Below the pieces are notes generated by a model. That model made no database searches. It was not told the origin of the DNA and saw only the letters and a list, made by a program, of their open reading frames with translations. From Coriaria nepalensis (lineage: Eukaryota; Streptophyta; Magnoliopsida; Cucurbitales; Coriariaceae), in the NCBI GenBank assembly GCA_027186245.1, contig CP114481.1, positions 56,242,569 to 56,306,568 of the forward strand: a stretch of 64,000 nucleotides of DNA, read 5' to 3'. A program made the position numbers and the translations under genes. Positions 37,330-50,800 of this stretch are shown here, piece by piece; positions within the stretch are counted from its first letter, which is position 1; each line of letters opens with the position of its first letter.

Positions 37330-39580
37330 ACGTATTTTTGACGGGTGATAGAGGAATCAGGTTCTGACAAGTCTTCATATTATTTCCAAGTCTGCTACCG
37401 TTTCTACACTTTCTTCTCTTTCATATCTGTTCACTGGTCGAAGGTCTACATTTGTCCGGGGTCTTCCACTTGGTTAACGCATGTTAGGTGGTAGAATAAT
37501 AATTGATCAGAGCCTCTCATCGTATTCGTGTTGGTCGATAGTGCAAGATAAACTGATTCCGCAACGGCATTATTCCAATACTGAGTAGAGTACACTACCT
37601 CACATAATATAGATGCACGTACGATGCTTTATCATAGCTGTAATGGCATGAGCGCATGATATCTTATCATAGTTAAATACCCTACATGTGAACTCCTCGT
37701 CCTTAAATTGACAAAAGAAATAGTGTTATTACATGTCACTTTGAAGGTATCATTATTCACTCTTTTAACCCGCATGTTAGAGACTTAATTGTGTTTTAAT
37801 ATGTGCACTTCTTATACCTTAGGAGTACATTACTTGTTATGATGATTAATTGCTTCTCTTAGAGTGTTAAACCAAGTTATCATTATCTTCATGATACCAT
37901 CGAGCAAATAAATAATTGGATATTCACGTACATCATTTAATGCGACATTTTGTGACTCATAAATATTATTTTTCATGATGTTGAATCTAAGACCATTGAA
38001 ATAAAATCTTAACAAATTTTGAAATCCAGCCATCTCCAAGTAAACTTGCCACATTGAATGCCAAGTTCTGAATTCATGAAGTATGTATTGAATTTTTGAA
38101 CTGTATATGTTGTGACTATACTCTAGAATATCGGAATAAGTCAACCACATTTGAAATTATTTTTTTATATTATTCTCAATGTGCCACATGCATGCACCGT
38201 ATTTTGCATAAGTAGAAACATTACGTACTACATTTTCAATGCTCTGTGATCGATCTCCTACAAACACCATACCGGGGGCATCGAAGATCCTTTGTAGTAG
38301 CCTAGTCAAGAGCCAAATTCAAGGTGCAATGTTCTCTGAGTTGACCATACACTATGCTATTGAATAAAGCTTCATATTACCATCGATTCTGGTTGCATTT
38401 AGAAGCATGCATGTATATACGGACTTTAAAAAGATCTCATCTGTACCAATAATTTTTCACATGAACTAAAACCCCTTGATGGATGCTCCAAAAGCCATGA
38501 AAAAAAATACAAAAACCTACAATCTTCATCCATCATCATTTCTGTTATAGTCCCTAGATTAACCACTTTAAAGATTGTTAAGTACATTGCAACATTTTAT
38601 AGCTTTTCTCGATTGTACCCCAAATAAGATCACGTGTAATAGTCATTACTTTCATTTCCTTCTAGTAGTAATATCCATTTTGAGATCATTAATGACCATT
38701 GTTTTGATCATTTTTTAGTTAGGACCTTTGTTACACCCCATATGAGTATTCATCACATATTGTCCAACTATAGATGAAGTTGCTTGCCGATTTATGATGT
38801 TCCTAAATGAAAAAGAAAGGTGTGTTCATCTTTGTAATATTAGATTTAGAAAAATTAAGAATCTTTCCTTTCATAGCACATAGCTGCCTTTGACAAATTG
38901 GGTCAACACAAATAATAACATATGCAGTATTATTTGATTTCCTCACCTTAAACTCTTTATTTTGTCAGATCACATATATATGTATTTTTACCAAGGGAAA
39001 TATATAGCTACATATATATGAGAGGTAAGTACTACACTCACAAAATAATCATTTGGGATCATAAGTAAGCCAAGATCCACCGTTCTTTCATTCTTATCCT
39101 TATCCACACCCACACCCACACTTATATCTAAACTGTCATCTGCATATTCGTGACTAACATCATCATAATTTCTAAAATTCAAATTTTCATTATTACTAAG
39201 ATCAATGAGTTTAAAGTTCTCATGAGCATTACTAAAATCATATACTTCAGTGGGTAAAATAATCGCATAAACATTACCAATAACATTAGCTCCGGTGAGT
39301 AACATTCTCATGAATATTTGAAAGATCGGGTATTTGATTGGACTCTTGAACATGTATATCATTTGTATTATTAGGAATTAATCTCAAATATAATGAAGAT
39401 TTATTTGGATCAAAATGCACGTGGACTAAGAATGACTTCACGTTAAAATCCTTTATTATAAAGATTGGATACTCATATAAAAGGGCTGCTAATCTGTATG
39501 ATAGTTCCAAACTAAATTCATTTCATTCAACTTCGATAGTTTCATAAACAACCTCCAACACTTCATTAAAACTTATGTTA
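37330..39580 (-). mobile_element. Mutator-like (MULE) transposase relic
   Basis: On the minus strand, short frames line up as a MuDR-type transposase. N-terminal region 39510-38988 (ELSYRLAALLYEYP, an Asp/Asn-rich linker, then SHIYVAIYFPW). DDE region around 38330-37830: RIFDAPGMVFVGDRSQSIEN, STYAKYGACMWHIENNIKK, then FNGLRFNIMKNNIYESQNVA and VREYPIIYLLDGIMK. These match the usual F-x-x-D-R, GAC-x-x-HIE-x-N-x-K-K and I-x-E-S-x-N motifs. SWIM finger near 37700: FNYDKISCAHAITAMIKHRT. Tail near 37450: LPPNMR and PSGRPR. Many stops and frameshifts show it is dead. Terminal inverted repeats were not found. Confidence 0.85.
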
Positions 39581-39740
39581 ATTTCAATTATAGCACCTAT
39601 CATTATCGCTGAGTCATTCAAACATTACCAATGCTTTAAAGATGGTCTTATCCTATTTTCATTCCCCATCTAGTATATACATATAAACATAAATGACAAG
39701 TCAATTCTTAAAAAGGAAAATAATTTTAAATCAATTATAC

Positions 39741-39868
39741 AAGATTTGTTCTAATCCCATTAATATAAAAAGGATAGAAATAAATAATTCATTAATATTA
39801 ACATATCAATTAATTATAACCCATTAAAATCAAATAATCAATTATATTTGACCAATTAAAAAATTAAA
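39741..39868. repeat. 32-bp minisatellite, right block
   Basis: Four units in exact 32-bp register (starts 39741, 39773, 39805, 39837) keep the A/T-C-C-C-x-T-T-x-A core of the left block in the same orientation, but are more AT-rich (for example AACCCATTAAAATCAAA). It lies just beyond the transposase relic. Confidence 0.65.
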
Positions 39869-40176
39869 CAAGAGGTAGAATTATAATTATAATTATAATA
39901 TTTATTTTTATTATTATACGTAAATAACAAATATATTTATATTTTGAATAATTCTCAAAAGTTTATATACCAAATCCCCAAAATTAAAAGAGCATGGCTG
40001 CCAGCTAATAAACCGCTAAAAAAGAAAAAAGAAAAAAAAAGGAAACAACTGCTCCTCTATATCTATGTACGTACAGCCAATACCCAACAATTACAGAGCG
40101 AAAATTTGAAAAGAAAAAAAGAACTCTTCTCTCTCTCTCTATTATTTTCCAAATCTTGAACCCACAATTAACGCTT

Positions 40177-40181
<5 letters not shown>

Positions 40182-40212
<31 letters not shown>
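40182..40212. repeat. (CT)15 microsatellite in a 5' leader
   Basis: Perfect CT dinucleotide run about 135 bp upstream of the start codon of the 17-exon gene, the usual place for CT repeats in plant leaders. Confidence 0.9.
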
Positions 40213-40214
<2 letters not shown>

Positions 40215-40347
40215 ACTTTTGCGCAAACAGTTTATTTGGACTCTGTTTCAGATGTGGAAGGGACACTCGGACTTGTAGCTCAGAGGTACAAGTTTTTAAC
40301 TTCGCTCCTCCATTTCTGGTTTCCAAGAGGATTTCTCTGCGCCGCCC

Positions 40348-43300
40348 ATGTCTTCGACCTTCAGTCCGGGTCGGAGCCCGGTGAGTTCTAGGCTCCAACA
40401 GTTGGGCGGGGTCGGAGGCGTCTCCAGGTTAAGATCTTCGTCCCTGAAGAAGCCGCCGGAGCCACTCACTAGGGCCGTAGCTGATTGTCTTTCTTCTTCT
40501 GTAGCGTGCTCGCACCATGGAGGTCCCTCATCTTCTTTCCCCGTCTCCGAACCTGCGAGGATTCTACGGGTGGGTAATTCTGTGCTTCCGGTTCATAATT
40601 CTGTCAGGTTTTGTTTGGATCTTGTAATGGCGTTTCGAGTCTCTGTATTTGACATCTTAAGATATCGGTCCTTGATTTTCCATCTCTCTTTCATTCCATT
40701 TGGAAAAGAAAAGATAATTTTTGGCTTGATTCGAAGTGATAATTCTTCGTTTTTCTGCTTAATCAGACAAGACTGTTGGAAATGTACCTAAATGAAACCA
40801 TTCCTTCTATGGATTAAAATTAGAACTTCATAAAACTCAGCTTGTTGGTTGGGCTTGAATACCTGTATGTTGCACGTAAAAAGTTTCTGGAAAAGAATAA
40901 TTCATTCTCTGCCTATCTATGTATAACCTTTTTGTAACCGTGCTCAACTGACAGGACTATTTGGCATCTCCCTTAACAATGGACCTGGCTTACAGTGTGA
41001 TTCTAGAACATACAATTGCAGAGAGGGAGCGCAGGTAACTGCCGCATTTTGTTGTTGATTGTAGATTTTTCACATCCATATCCTTAGTTTTTATCACCTT
41101 ATTTCCTTTTTCCCGTTAAGACATGTTTGGCTACTAATGTAATCTTTATTTGCCCCAGCCCGGCAGTAGTTGCAAGATGTGTGGCACTTTTGAAACGCTA
41201 CCTTCTACGGTATATTCTCAGTCATTTCCTTTTTCTCTTACACTTATAACACATTAAATATCTCGAATATAAAGAGCAGAGTGACTCCATGAAGTTTCTT
41301 TCAAATTCGAGAAAACCTTTCTTCCTTAAAAAAACCTATTTTCATTGTTCTTCTTAGAGGCTCAGGCATTCCTTTATTCCTGCAGATACAAACCCTCTGA
41401 AGAAACATTACTACAGATAGATCGGTTTTGTGTGAACACAATTTCTGAGTGTGATATTACTCCATACCAAAGATTGTCGCCATGGTCACAATCTTTAAAT
41501 CAACAGTCTGGTACATCAGCAACCTCTACGTCTATTTCCCCTTTGCCTGTAGCTAGTTTTGCCTCTGTGCCACTTGTGAAGTCATTGAAATATGTGCGCT
41601 CCCTGGTGGCTCAACATGTTCCAAAGCGATCATTCCAGAGAGCTTCTTTTACTGCTTCTGCACCTTCTTCAGCAAGACAGTCGCTGCCTTCATTGTCATC
41701 CTTACTGAGTAAATCCTTCAATTCTCAATTAAACCCGGCAAATAATGGCGAATCCTCAGACAATAAAGATACGACAGCTTTACTTGCTTCAAACTTATCA
41801 CATATTGAGGAAGATATAATGGAAGACCATGAATATGTTGCACTTGATGTTTTAAAGTGGCGCTGGCTTGGTGAATGCCAGTCGTCACTCTTGCCAATTG
41901 ATAGGTAATTGGTTTTTCCCTGTAATTTTTGATTCTTTTTTATTTTTCTCTCCCTCCAATATTAGCTGCTTAGGTAAATCATTCTATTCATATTTTTCAT
42001 TTCTTTAATTCATTATTGCTTTAGGATAATTGAGTGAGTACCTCATTTGTTACAGTGATCGCTCTGGAAACTCCCAAGTCATGAGAACGCATAATCTTCT
42101 CGAAGTAGGTGCAGCATCTCTATTACTAGGAGACATGGAAGCTAAAATGACGAGCCGATCTCAGAAATCTTTTGGAACTGCCGACATGCCTTATCTGGAT
42201 CAATTATTGCAACCCTCGCCGATTACAACAATTACCAATTCGGCCTCTGCTCGTCCCCACTTAAGAGCAATTACAACATCTAAACGAACAAAACCGGGTT
42301 CTCATCAGATTTGGTATGTTATTTTTTTCTCAAATGCTGCTCACAGTCAGCTGCATTTATATTATATAGCTTGTATCTTGAATATTTTCATTTCCCATCT
42401 CTCAGGGAGGATTCTCCTGTGAGTACGTTCCGTCCACGGGCACGGCCATTATTTCAGTATCGTCATTACAGGTACAGAATTGATATTCTTCAAGTGATGA
42501 ACCGTATATTATCTTGAAAATCAACATATGCCTCCTTAGAAATTTGGTTATATAACCATATATTACCATTTAGCCAAAGAGCAGTGACCATGAAGTTTAA
42601 GTTCCCTTGTGTAACTGGGATGTTCTTTCACGGTTTGCTTACTTTGGGATTTTGTGATCCATATCTCCCATACTATTTTATGGATGGGAACTAAATCGTT
42701 TTTTCTCTTGTACACGAAATGTCGTGTTTATCAGTGAACAGCAACCTCTGAGATTGAATCCTGCTGAGGTATGCGAGGTTATTGCTGCAGTTTGCTCAGA
42801 GACATCATCACCAAATGCTAATTCATCGACAGTATCATCTAGATTATCTATTAACAGTGGAAAGCCATCAATGGATGTGGCTGTGAGCGTTCTTATCAAG
42901 CTCGTTATTGATATGTATGTTTTCTTTCATCTGTTGGCTGGTATATTTTTGTTAATTTCTATTATACCTGGAGCACTGAATTGTTGTGTGATTCTGTAAA
43001 TTTGGAGCCATGGACAAAGACATTAAATATTTCGTTTTGTAGGTATGTTATGGATTCTACGACCGCTGCTCCTCTCACTTTGTCTATGCTTGAGGTAGGG
43101 GATCAATTGGAGATTGAATTTTTCCATTATCATGGAAAGTTTTTATTTCGTAAGTTAATTTACCTTGTTATATTTTGTATGTATCATCTTTCAGGAAATG
43201 ATTGGCTCTCCCAGATCTGCTTGTAGGGTTCGTGCTTTTGATTTAATTTTAAACCTTGGCGTTCATGCTCATTTACTAGAGCCAATTATCACTGATGCGT

Positions 43301-46300
43301 CAGCAATTGAGGAAGAGTATTCAGCAGAAGAATATCTTGAAAATGAAGCACAATTTTCTCAAGAGAAGAGAGAATCAGATCCTTTTAAGAATAAGAGCAC
43401 AACATCGGCTATTAACTATTTTGAATCCTGGATTCTAAATATTTTATATGAAATCCTTCTTCTCCTTGTTCAGGTATAACTGATATACCATGATTATATT
43501 ATGAAAAGGAACTTTTCTTGCTAATATTCATATTTCTTCTTCGTCATTCAAATTGTCATCCAGATTGAAGAGAAGGAAGAATCTGTCTGGGCATCTGGTT
43601 TGAGCTGTTTACTTTATTTTGTCTGTGATAGAGGGAAAATCCTGAGAAAGAGATTAAAAGGTCTTGACATAAGGGTGAGTTGGGTTTTCCTCCCTCCTGT
43701 TGCAACTCTATGTTAAAGTCGAGAAAGAAAATACAGCTTTAAAATGATATTTTCATTGCTCTCTTAATGTAATAATTGTTGTCCAAAGGTTTAGTTCCAA
43801 CAGTAATGATCTGAGTTTTTCTTTTGTCTCTTGATGTATTTTAGGGAACCAATTTGACTGTTTAACCACTGTGATTAATTCTCTTGTAGTACATTTGAAA
43901 CCTGACCTATTTCTTCTTGATGTGCTCTTCTAAATGGTTCAGCTTTTTATGGATCCAACATATTATTTTGTAAAGTTAAACTGGTTTTGTATTTTCATTT
44001 ACATAATTATGGCTTTTTTTGGCATAAGTCTCAGGTTTTGTCTTCTCCATTATTCAGGTTGTCAAGGCATTTCTTGAGACTAGTAGGAAAAATTCTTGGG
44101 CAGAAATAGTTCATTGCAGGCTTACTTGCCTGTTAACAAACATGTTTTATGAAGTCCTGGGTGATCCTACCGAGGCATCTTCAAAGTCTCCAGTCTTTCT
44201 TGTAGATCAGTTGGAGCTAGTCGGCGGAACTGATTTTATTTTCCTCGAGGTATGAGATTATATATCATAAAGTTGGAATGACTATCAAGATTCTTAGAAG
44301 CAAATTTGGCTCCAACTCTCACTATAATGCTTTGATTATAATTAAATTTGTGGATCCTTTTTAAGATTAAAAGTCACAATATGCTCTGTTCAATCAGACT
44401 TTTCTCGATCTAATCCGACCAAATCTTAATCTGTGTATGGTTGACCATATTTGTTTTGTATGCAGTATTCACTTGCGAGCTCAAGGGAAGAAAGGAGATA
44501 TCTGTTTCTGGTGCTCTTTGATTATGTTGTACATCACATAAATAGAGCATGCCTAGCTGCAGGAGTACTGGAGTATACCGATGAAGAAATTCAACCCCTC
44601 GTCACTCTGCTCACTGTTGCAGGTGCGCCTGAGGCATTATATATATCCATTAAGCTTGGAGTGGAAGGCGTTGGGGAGATCTTGACGGCATCCATCTCAA
44701 ATGCATTGTCTAGATATCCTAATAGTAAACGACTGAATATGGTAAATGTTATCATAACAAACCAATTATTATCAATAGATTGAGTTTGAAGTCTTTCCTT
44801 ACATTCTTCCAAATTTAGTTTCTGTCGCTCTTACATTCTGCCCGTATTGTTTTTCAGCTTTCAGGAAAGACGATGGAGAAATTTAAGGTGATAATAAGTT
44901 CATTTTCTCATGTGGACAAGGAGTTCTTGCATATGATACAGATAACAAAATCCTTAAAGTTTTTTGATAGCATTCAAAGTGCATCTCTAAGAAATGATAT
45001 GATCATGAAATCAAAACTGTCATGGGCTACTCTGCATTCCCTCCTTCATTCAGATAGAATTTCTTACCGTCGTAATGGGTATGTCTGGCTGGGCGATCTG
45101 CTCATTGCAGAAATAAGTGAAGAACAAGATACCGACATATGGTCAAATGTAAAAAAATTGCAGCAGAGAATTGCTCATGCTGGTGGTCTTCATGACTCTT
45201 CTGAAACTTCTGATATTCCTTCGTCGATATGGCTAATGTGTGGACTTTTAAAATCAAAAACTAACTATATTAGATGGGGCTTTCTATTTGTATTAGAAAG
45301 GCTTCTCATGCGATGCAAATTGTTGTTAGATGAGAGCGAAATGCAAAATTCAGGCGGCGATGATCTTGGGCATGAACACGAGGATAGCCGTCTTGAAAAA
45401 GCTAATGCAGTTATAGACATTATGAGCAGTGCTTTACTCCTAGTCATAAATGAAACAGATCGCATCAATATCTTAAAGGTAATTATTTGCTTAGATAACT
45501 TGGCCACATGTGGAAGCAGAATGTGATTTCAGTAGATGAATTACCTGTAAGCTTTCTCATTTTTGTTTGTTACTGTTTGAACAGATGTGTGACCTACTGT
45601 TCTCTCAATTGTGCTTGCGAGTCCCCTCTGCAGCTGCAATGAAACTTGGAGCCAGAGTATTAGGAAACACGGTTGAAAAAAATAAAAGGATAGACACAGG
45701 CACATATGTCTCTCAAACAGAGAATTGCCACTGGGGGGAACTAAACGATGAAGCTGACAGTAGATATGGTCACTATAATCCAACTTCTCTATCTCATAAG
45801 ACGGCATCAATGGCAGCTCTACTGCTCCAAGGACAGGCCATTGTCCCTATGCAGTTAGTTTCCCGTGTCCCTGCTGCTCTGTTCTATTGGCCATTGATGC
45901 AACTTGCTAGTGCAGCCACAGATGATATTGCATTGGGTGTTGCGGTTGGAAGCCAAGGAAGAGGGAACCTCCCAGGTGCTACTTCAGATATTCGGGCAAC
46001 CCTACTCTTGCTCTTAATTGCTAAGTGCACTTCAGATCCAGCTGCTGTCCAAGATGTGGATGGGGAACAATTTTTTAGGTGCTTCCTTGTTTCTTTTTCT
46101 CTTTGTGAACATTCTTTTTTTGGGTGTTATATGCTGCCATGTTAAAATTTGTGCATTGGGTTTTGGCAGAGAGTTTCTAGATGATACAGATTCAAGGGTG
46201 GCATATTACTCTTCAGCTTTTCTTTTAAAGGTTAGAACCATCCCTTACAAGATGAAGTTAAGAGCTTATCTAATCTTCCTTTTTGGCTTATTATTTACAT

Positions 46301-46614
46301 CTTTTGGATTTTCAGCGTATGATGACAGAAAAAGCTGGGAAGTACCAACAAATGCTTCAGAATCTTGTTGTTAAAGCTCAACAGGTGAGAATCCTTGGTT
46401 GCTTTGTTGAAATTATGAGTGCTCCGTGGGGACCAATAATTCGAGTACATGTGTTTCTACTATACATAATTACAGGCAGAAGAAAAAAAATGCTTACCTG
46501 CTTGCTTTACTCTCTCCTACTATGCAGAGCAACAATGAGAAGCTGTTGGAAAATCCATACCTTCAGATGCGTGGCATTCTTAAGTTGGCTAGCGATATGG
46601 GAACTGAGCTGTGA
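40348..46614 (+). CDS. Conserved plant ARM/HEAT-like helical protein, function unknown
   Basis: Seventeen exons splice in frame to 1205 residues: 40348-40569, 40955-41034, 41159-41209, 41386-41904, 42056-42313, 42406-42471, 42735-42914, 43043-43094, 43195-43473, 43564-43674, 44058-44249, 44466-44741, 44858-45478, 45585-46078, 46170-46230, 46316-46384 and 46528-46614. The N-terminus is Ser/Arg/Pro-rich (SSTFSPGRSPVSSRL). Most of the rest is all-helical with repeated Leu patterns, as in armadillo/HEAT proteins (for example LSWATLHSLLHSDRISYRRN, RWGFLFVLERLLMRCKLLL). A Ser-rich loop lies around residues 130-250. No signal peptide, transit peptide or clear membrane helix. It resembles the large single-copy plant protein represented by At3g12590 (from memory), which has no firm function. 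All phases and splice sites are consistent, so it looks functional. Confidence 0.9.
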
Positions 46615-47857
46615 TCCACTGATGGAATGTTCTAAAGCTTTCTTCTATTGACATAAACATACTGCTCTGCTGAATGCTCTTTAGTGAGACAACCATTGAG
46701 GCTCATGGTCTCCATTTCTGCTTGTTTTATTGAGATTGGCAAATCTCCTATCAGCGAGTTGTGTGGATCCTTTTCAAACATGAATGAAATATTCAGGCCA
46801 ATTTTACTTGGGAAGTGAATCATTGAAATCAAGCTAGAAAACACAGCATTACAACTTAAAGAAGGGCCATAGTGTAAGCCGAGCTCAGGTATGGGTCCAG
46901 CTGTGTACTATTCATCCATGGAAGAATTCTAAAAATGGTGAACCACTTGATTGATCTGTATTCCCATCGGTATCAGCTCTCAGTTGCCATTCAGTTTTAC
47001 CATTTCACCTGTGCGCACAAATAATTTGGGTGCCTTCACAAATCTTTTGGGTACACCATTGATGCCAGTCTCTTGCTCTGGCTCTATAAGTTGTTGGAGA
47101 GTGTAAATTCTTTTATTCGGAAAGTGTTTCAGAGAATCTTGAGAAGATTCATATTTTTTTGTACAGAATCAGATTTAGGATCTTGTGTGCTTTTTTAGTA
47201 GATAAGGAGTTATCGGGCGACTTGAAGCAAGGAACTCTTTTGCCCATGGCATAACAGGTGTCTGTTTTTCAGGGACGTCTAGTTATGCCTGCTCCCTTTT
47301 CCTGTTTTTCTTTTGTTTGCTTTCTCTTTGTTTTTCTTCCTTTTAATTTTGGGATCAATTATTAATCGTTATTATTAAATTTTTATGTTTTGTATATATA
47401 TTTGAGGTACTCTCGTCCCTCAATTTTACCCGACATCATTGTAATATGGAAAATTTTGGTTCATTTTGTATGATCTATTTTGTAAGAAAACTAACTTGTT
47501 TCCTTTTCATCTTACTATTCGAGGTTGTAAGTTTGTCTTTTGCAACTAAAATTAAATTTTGCCCAAAACGGAAGGTGCACAAGGTAATTGCGTTTACAAA
47601 TGAGGTCACGAATGTTTGACATAGTGCAAGTTACAACAAACTAAGGACATTATAGTAATTTGGCATAGAAAACGCGCATTGGCATGTCCTTTCCCGGATT
47701 CTAGATTCGCAACGGCAACACATCGCCTTCCGACGACCTCTGTTGATAGTAGTCGCGTCCTTCAAGTTACCTTCGCCACCGTTCCTTCCACTCTACCGAT
47801 TTTCTTGAGAGAGAGATAGACAGAGAGAGTGTTTTGTGACTGGTAGAGTCGAAGAGA
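46615..47857. other. Intergenic: 3' flank and upstream region
   Basis: 3' untranslated and flanking DNA of the 17-exon gene to about 47.5 kb, then the promoter and leader of the ZFC3H1-like locus (GAGAGAGA-type run at 47807-47829). No gene seen. Confidence 0.65.
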
Positions 47858-50800
47858 ATGGAGGAGACGGATAAGCTTGAACCCGTAGCAACCGCCACTG
47901 GGTCAAATGAGAACCCTAATCCAGAGCTCACCACCGACAGCAAGCCCTCCACAATCAGAGAAGAAGGCGAGCTATCTTCATCAGAAACCGAAAATAATGC
48001 GAATGCGGACGTATCGTCTTCTTCTAACTCGATCGAATTTGTTTCTTATTCACTTGCTCTTAGTTCACCTTCTCGTTTGATTTCTCTTTCTTCTATTGCT
48101 TGGAATCCATTTGAATGCGTATGACTGGAGGACTAGTCAATTGTAGTGGATAAGATATTTGCCGGCTGCTTTGAGTTTTGGAGATATGAAGCTCATACTA
48201 AACTGGAGATTTAACTTTCTATGTTGTCTACAAATTTTTTAGTATTTAATTTTTGAGGTCATAAGCTGAGAATCTTTGTCATTTTGAATTTTGATTCATT
48301 TTCTATTTTCTATTACGTTTATTATAACCCGGAGCAGGCCTTGCCATTGGTTTGCTGTATATGATAGTGAGATTTACTCAACTTTACTTTCCCCTTTCTA
48401 TTATTCATGATTATCTATCAGGCGTTCGACTTGAGTTTATCTGTTACGTTCTATTAATATAGTTTATCTGACTCTTTCTTGATTTATTTACTTGGAATGC
48501 TTATACCAATATTTTATTTGTGGATTTCGAATTCTAGTTAAAAAATGGCTCGTTTGAGGGTCTTCATTTTTCTCCATTTTTCCTTCCATGTAATTAAAAA
48601 ATGCTGAAAAACTAGGATAATTGACAGGTCATATCTGTCTCTCAAGAACAGAGTATCTGCTCTTCTGGAACTGCCATTTTGGCTGCACCGCCAACAGGTC
48701 TTGCTTTGGTTCCTTCAACAAAGAAATTTACTCAAGGAATTCAGGCTGGTGAGTCTACAGAAGAGGGCTGTCATTGTCTAGATTGTTCTTCTACATCTGC
48801 ACCTCATCTCCGACTTAGAGTTTGGAGCAAATACCCATCTTTTTTTTGGTCTCAATATCAAATAAACTTTGGTCTCGTCTGTATAGTACACAGTATCCAG
48901 AAGCATGTAAGTAGGTTAATATATGCATTATCTTATTTCATGACGACTTTTTGTTAATAATGTCGAGTCATTATGTGTTCACTTTGCGCTTTGATCTCAC
49001 CCTACATATTCTTGCAAAGCTTTTCCTTGCAACTTAGCATCAATCAAAATGTAGTTGGGCTCGTTTAGATGAATTTTTTTTCCTTCTCTCTTCTCAGTTG
49101 CGCTTTTAGATTCTAATTCACTCTGAGATTTTCACTATAAACATATTTTTATGGATCTTTCTCTATAGCCTAATTTTAATTGATCATGCAAACTCATATA
49201 GGGAAGGCTGTTTCTTGTAATAATCCCTTCAGCTCTGCCGATACTCAGCCCCGGACATTGATACAGCCTGCTTACAAGACGACCATAGTTAAACATCAAG
49301 GTCTGGCTAAAACAACAATCCTGAGATGGAGTGCTCCAAATGGGGCCAATGAAAATCTCTTTTCTGATGGTGACAGTGGCAGTGATTCTGAAGACAACAA
49401 AAAAGTAAACGCTTTAAAACCACGAGTTAGTAATGGAAGACACCCAATTTAATGCCAGAAAAATCAAATAAGATGCCACTGGCTTCCCGATTAGGAAACA
49501 AAGTTATGCCTAATACATCTCTAAATTGTACAACTATACCATCCATGAACAAATTCCACCGCCTGAATTCCCGGGGGGGCAATGCCCTCATTTGATGATC
49601 CAAGATCTAAAGTCAGAAATTCTAATTCTCTTGGCAGAAACCTACCAAGCCGAGAACGGGGATATGATCGAGGAATGGGTTTGGACATTAATAAAGTTCA
49701 GGATTTACGAGAGCTCATAGTGATTAGGGAAAGCAAACTGAAGCAAAAGCCGGTCCAGCAAAAAAAGGAATGGATTTCAGGTTCATGTAGGGACGATCAT
49801 GCAATCAATCCGAACAAGGACGTGGGTAAGAAAGGTAGTGTTCCATCCTCTGGCTTGGAACAGTTTGAACCAAAAGAGCCAGATAAGAAATGCCTTAAAG
49901 TAAGTGGATCCTATTCAACCATGCTTAGTTCGGGATCTTCAGGTGGCCCACGGGTCCTACCTGCTGAAAACACCACAAAACTGATTTTACAGTCAAAAGA
50001 GCCAGGAATGGAGAGTGGTGTTCTATGTGATACAAACCGGAAAGGGATTCTTATGGGTAGATCCGATTCTAGTGCTGTCAATTGGAATAAGCAAGATGAT
50101 AAACTTGTGGGTGTTCCACTTGAAAATATCCCTGGAGGAGTGCAGGCTGGTGATAACTTGTTTACTCTAATCAAACCTCAATCATGCCTTGCCTCGAAAT
50201 GTTGCGACTAATTTGCTTACTTTTGCTCTGCAGGTACCGATATCATTACTAATTTCAATCACTTTGGTAGTGTTAGGCAATTGGAGCTTCTTGCACATTT
50301 AGACCACGCTGGCTTGCTGCCAAATATGAGATCCAGTATTGTCCAGGAAAAAATTGTAAGTTAGATATAACTCCAGTATAAGTTCTATTTTTAGCACTCT
50401 CACACTCTTTCTCCTCCATCATAATTGAATCTTTTGATTTCATAGCTTGCCAATATAAAACTCATTAATGATGTGGCCAATGAGTTTTCTTTTTTTGTTT
50501 GTCTTTATTGTGTTTGAGTGGCGTCCCTTCATGCAATTTCTGATGTAGATATTGTTTCTTATAAGAAAAGTGAATTGTGGTTGCCAAGACAGCCCTATTG
50601 GGTAGAGAATAAATGTTTCAACCTGCTTGCATGAATTCTTGCTGCTTTCTGAATACTACTCTGTTCTTGTAGGGGCGTCCTATATATAAACAGTTTATTT
50701 TCAAGAATATTGATGGTCATATTTGCTTTTGTCTGCAGTGGTCGATTAAATAGACTTATCTGCTTGATTGTTGATGTAATTTAACTGTACAGAACAGTAA

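Larger units (their letters stand above)
39581..40347. other. Intergenic: end of repeat block and leader of the 17-exon gene
   Basis: AT-rich DNA up to about 39.95 kb (including the right minisatellite block), then the promoter and 5' leader of the 17-exon gene with poly-A at 40019-40041 and a CT repeat at 40182-40212. Confidence 0.65.
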
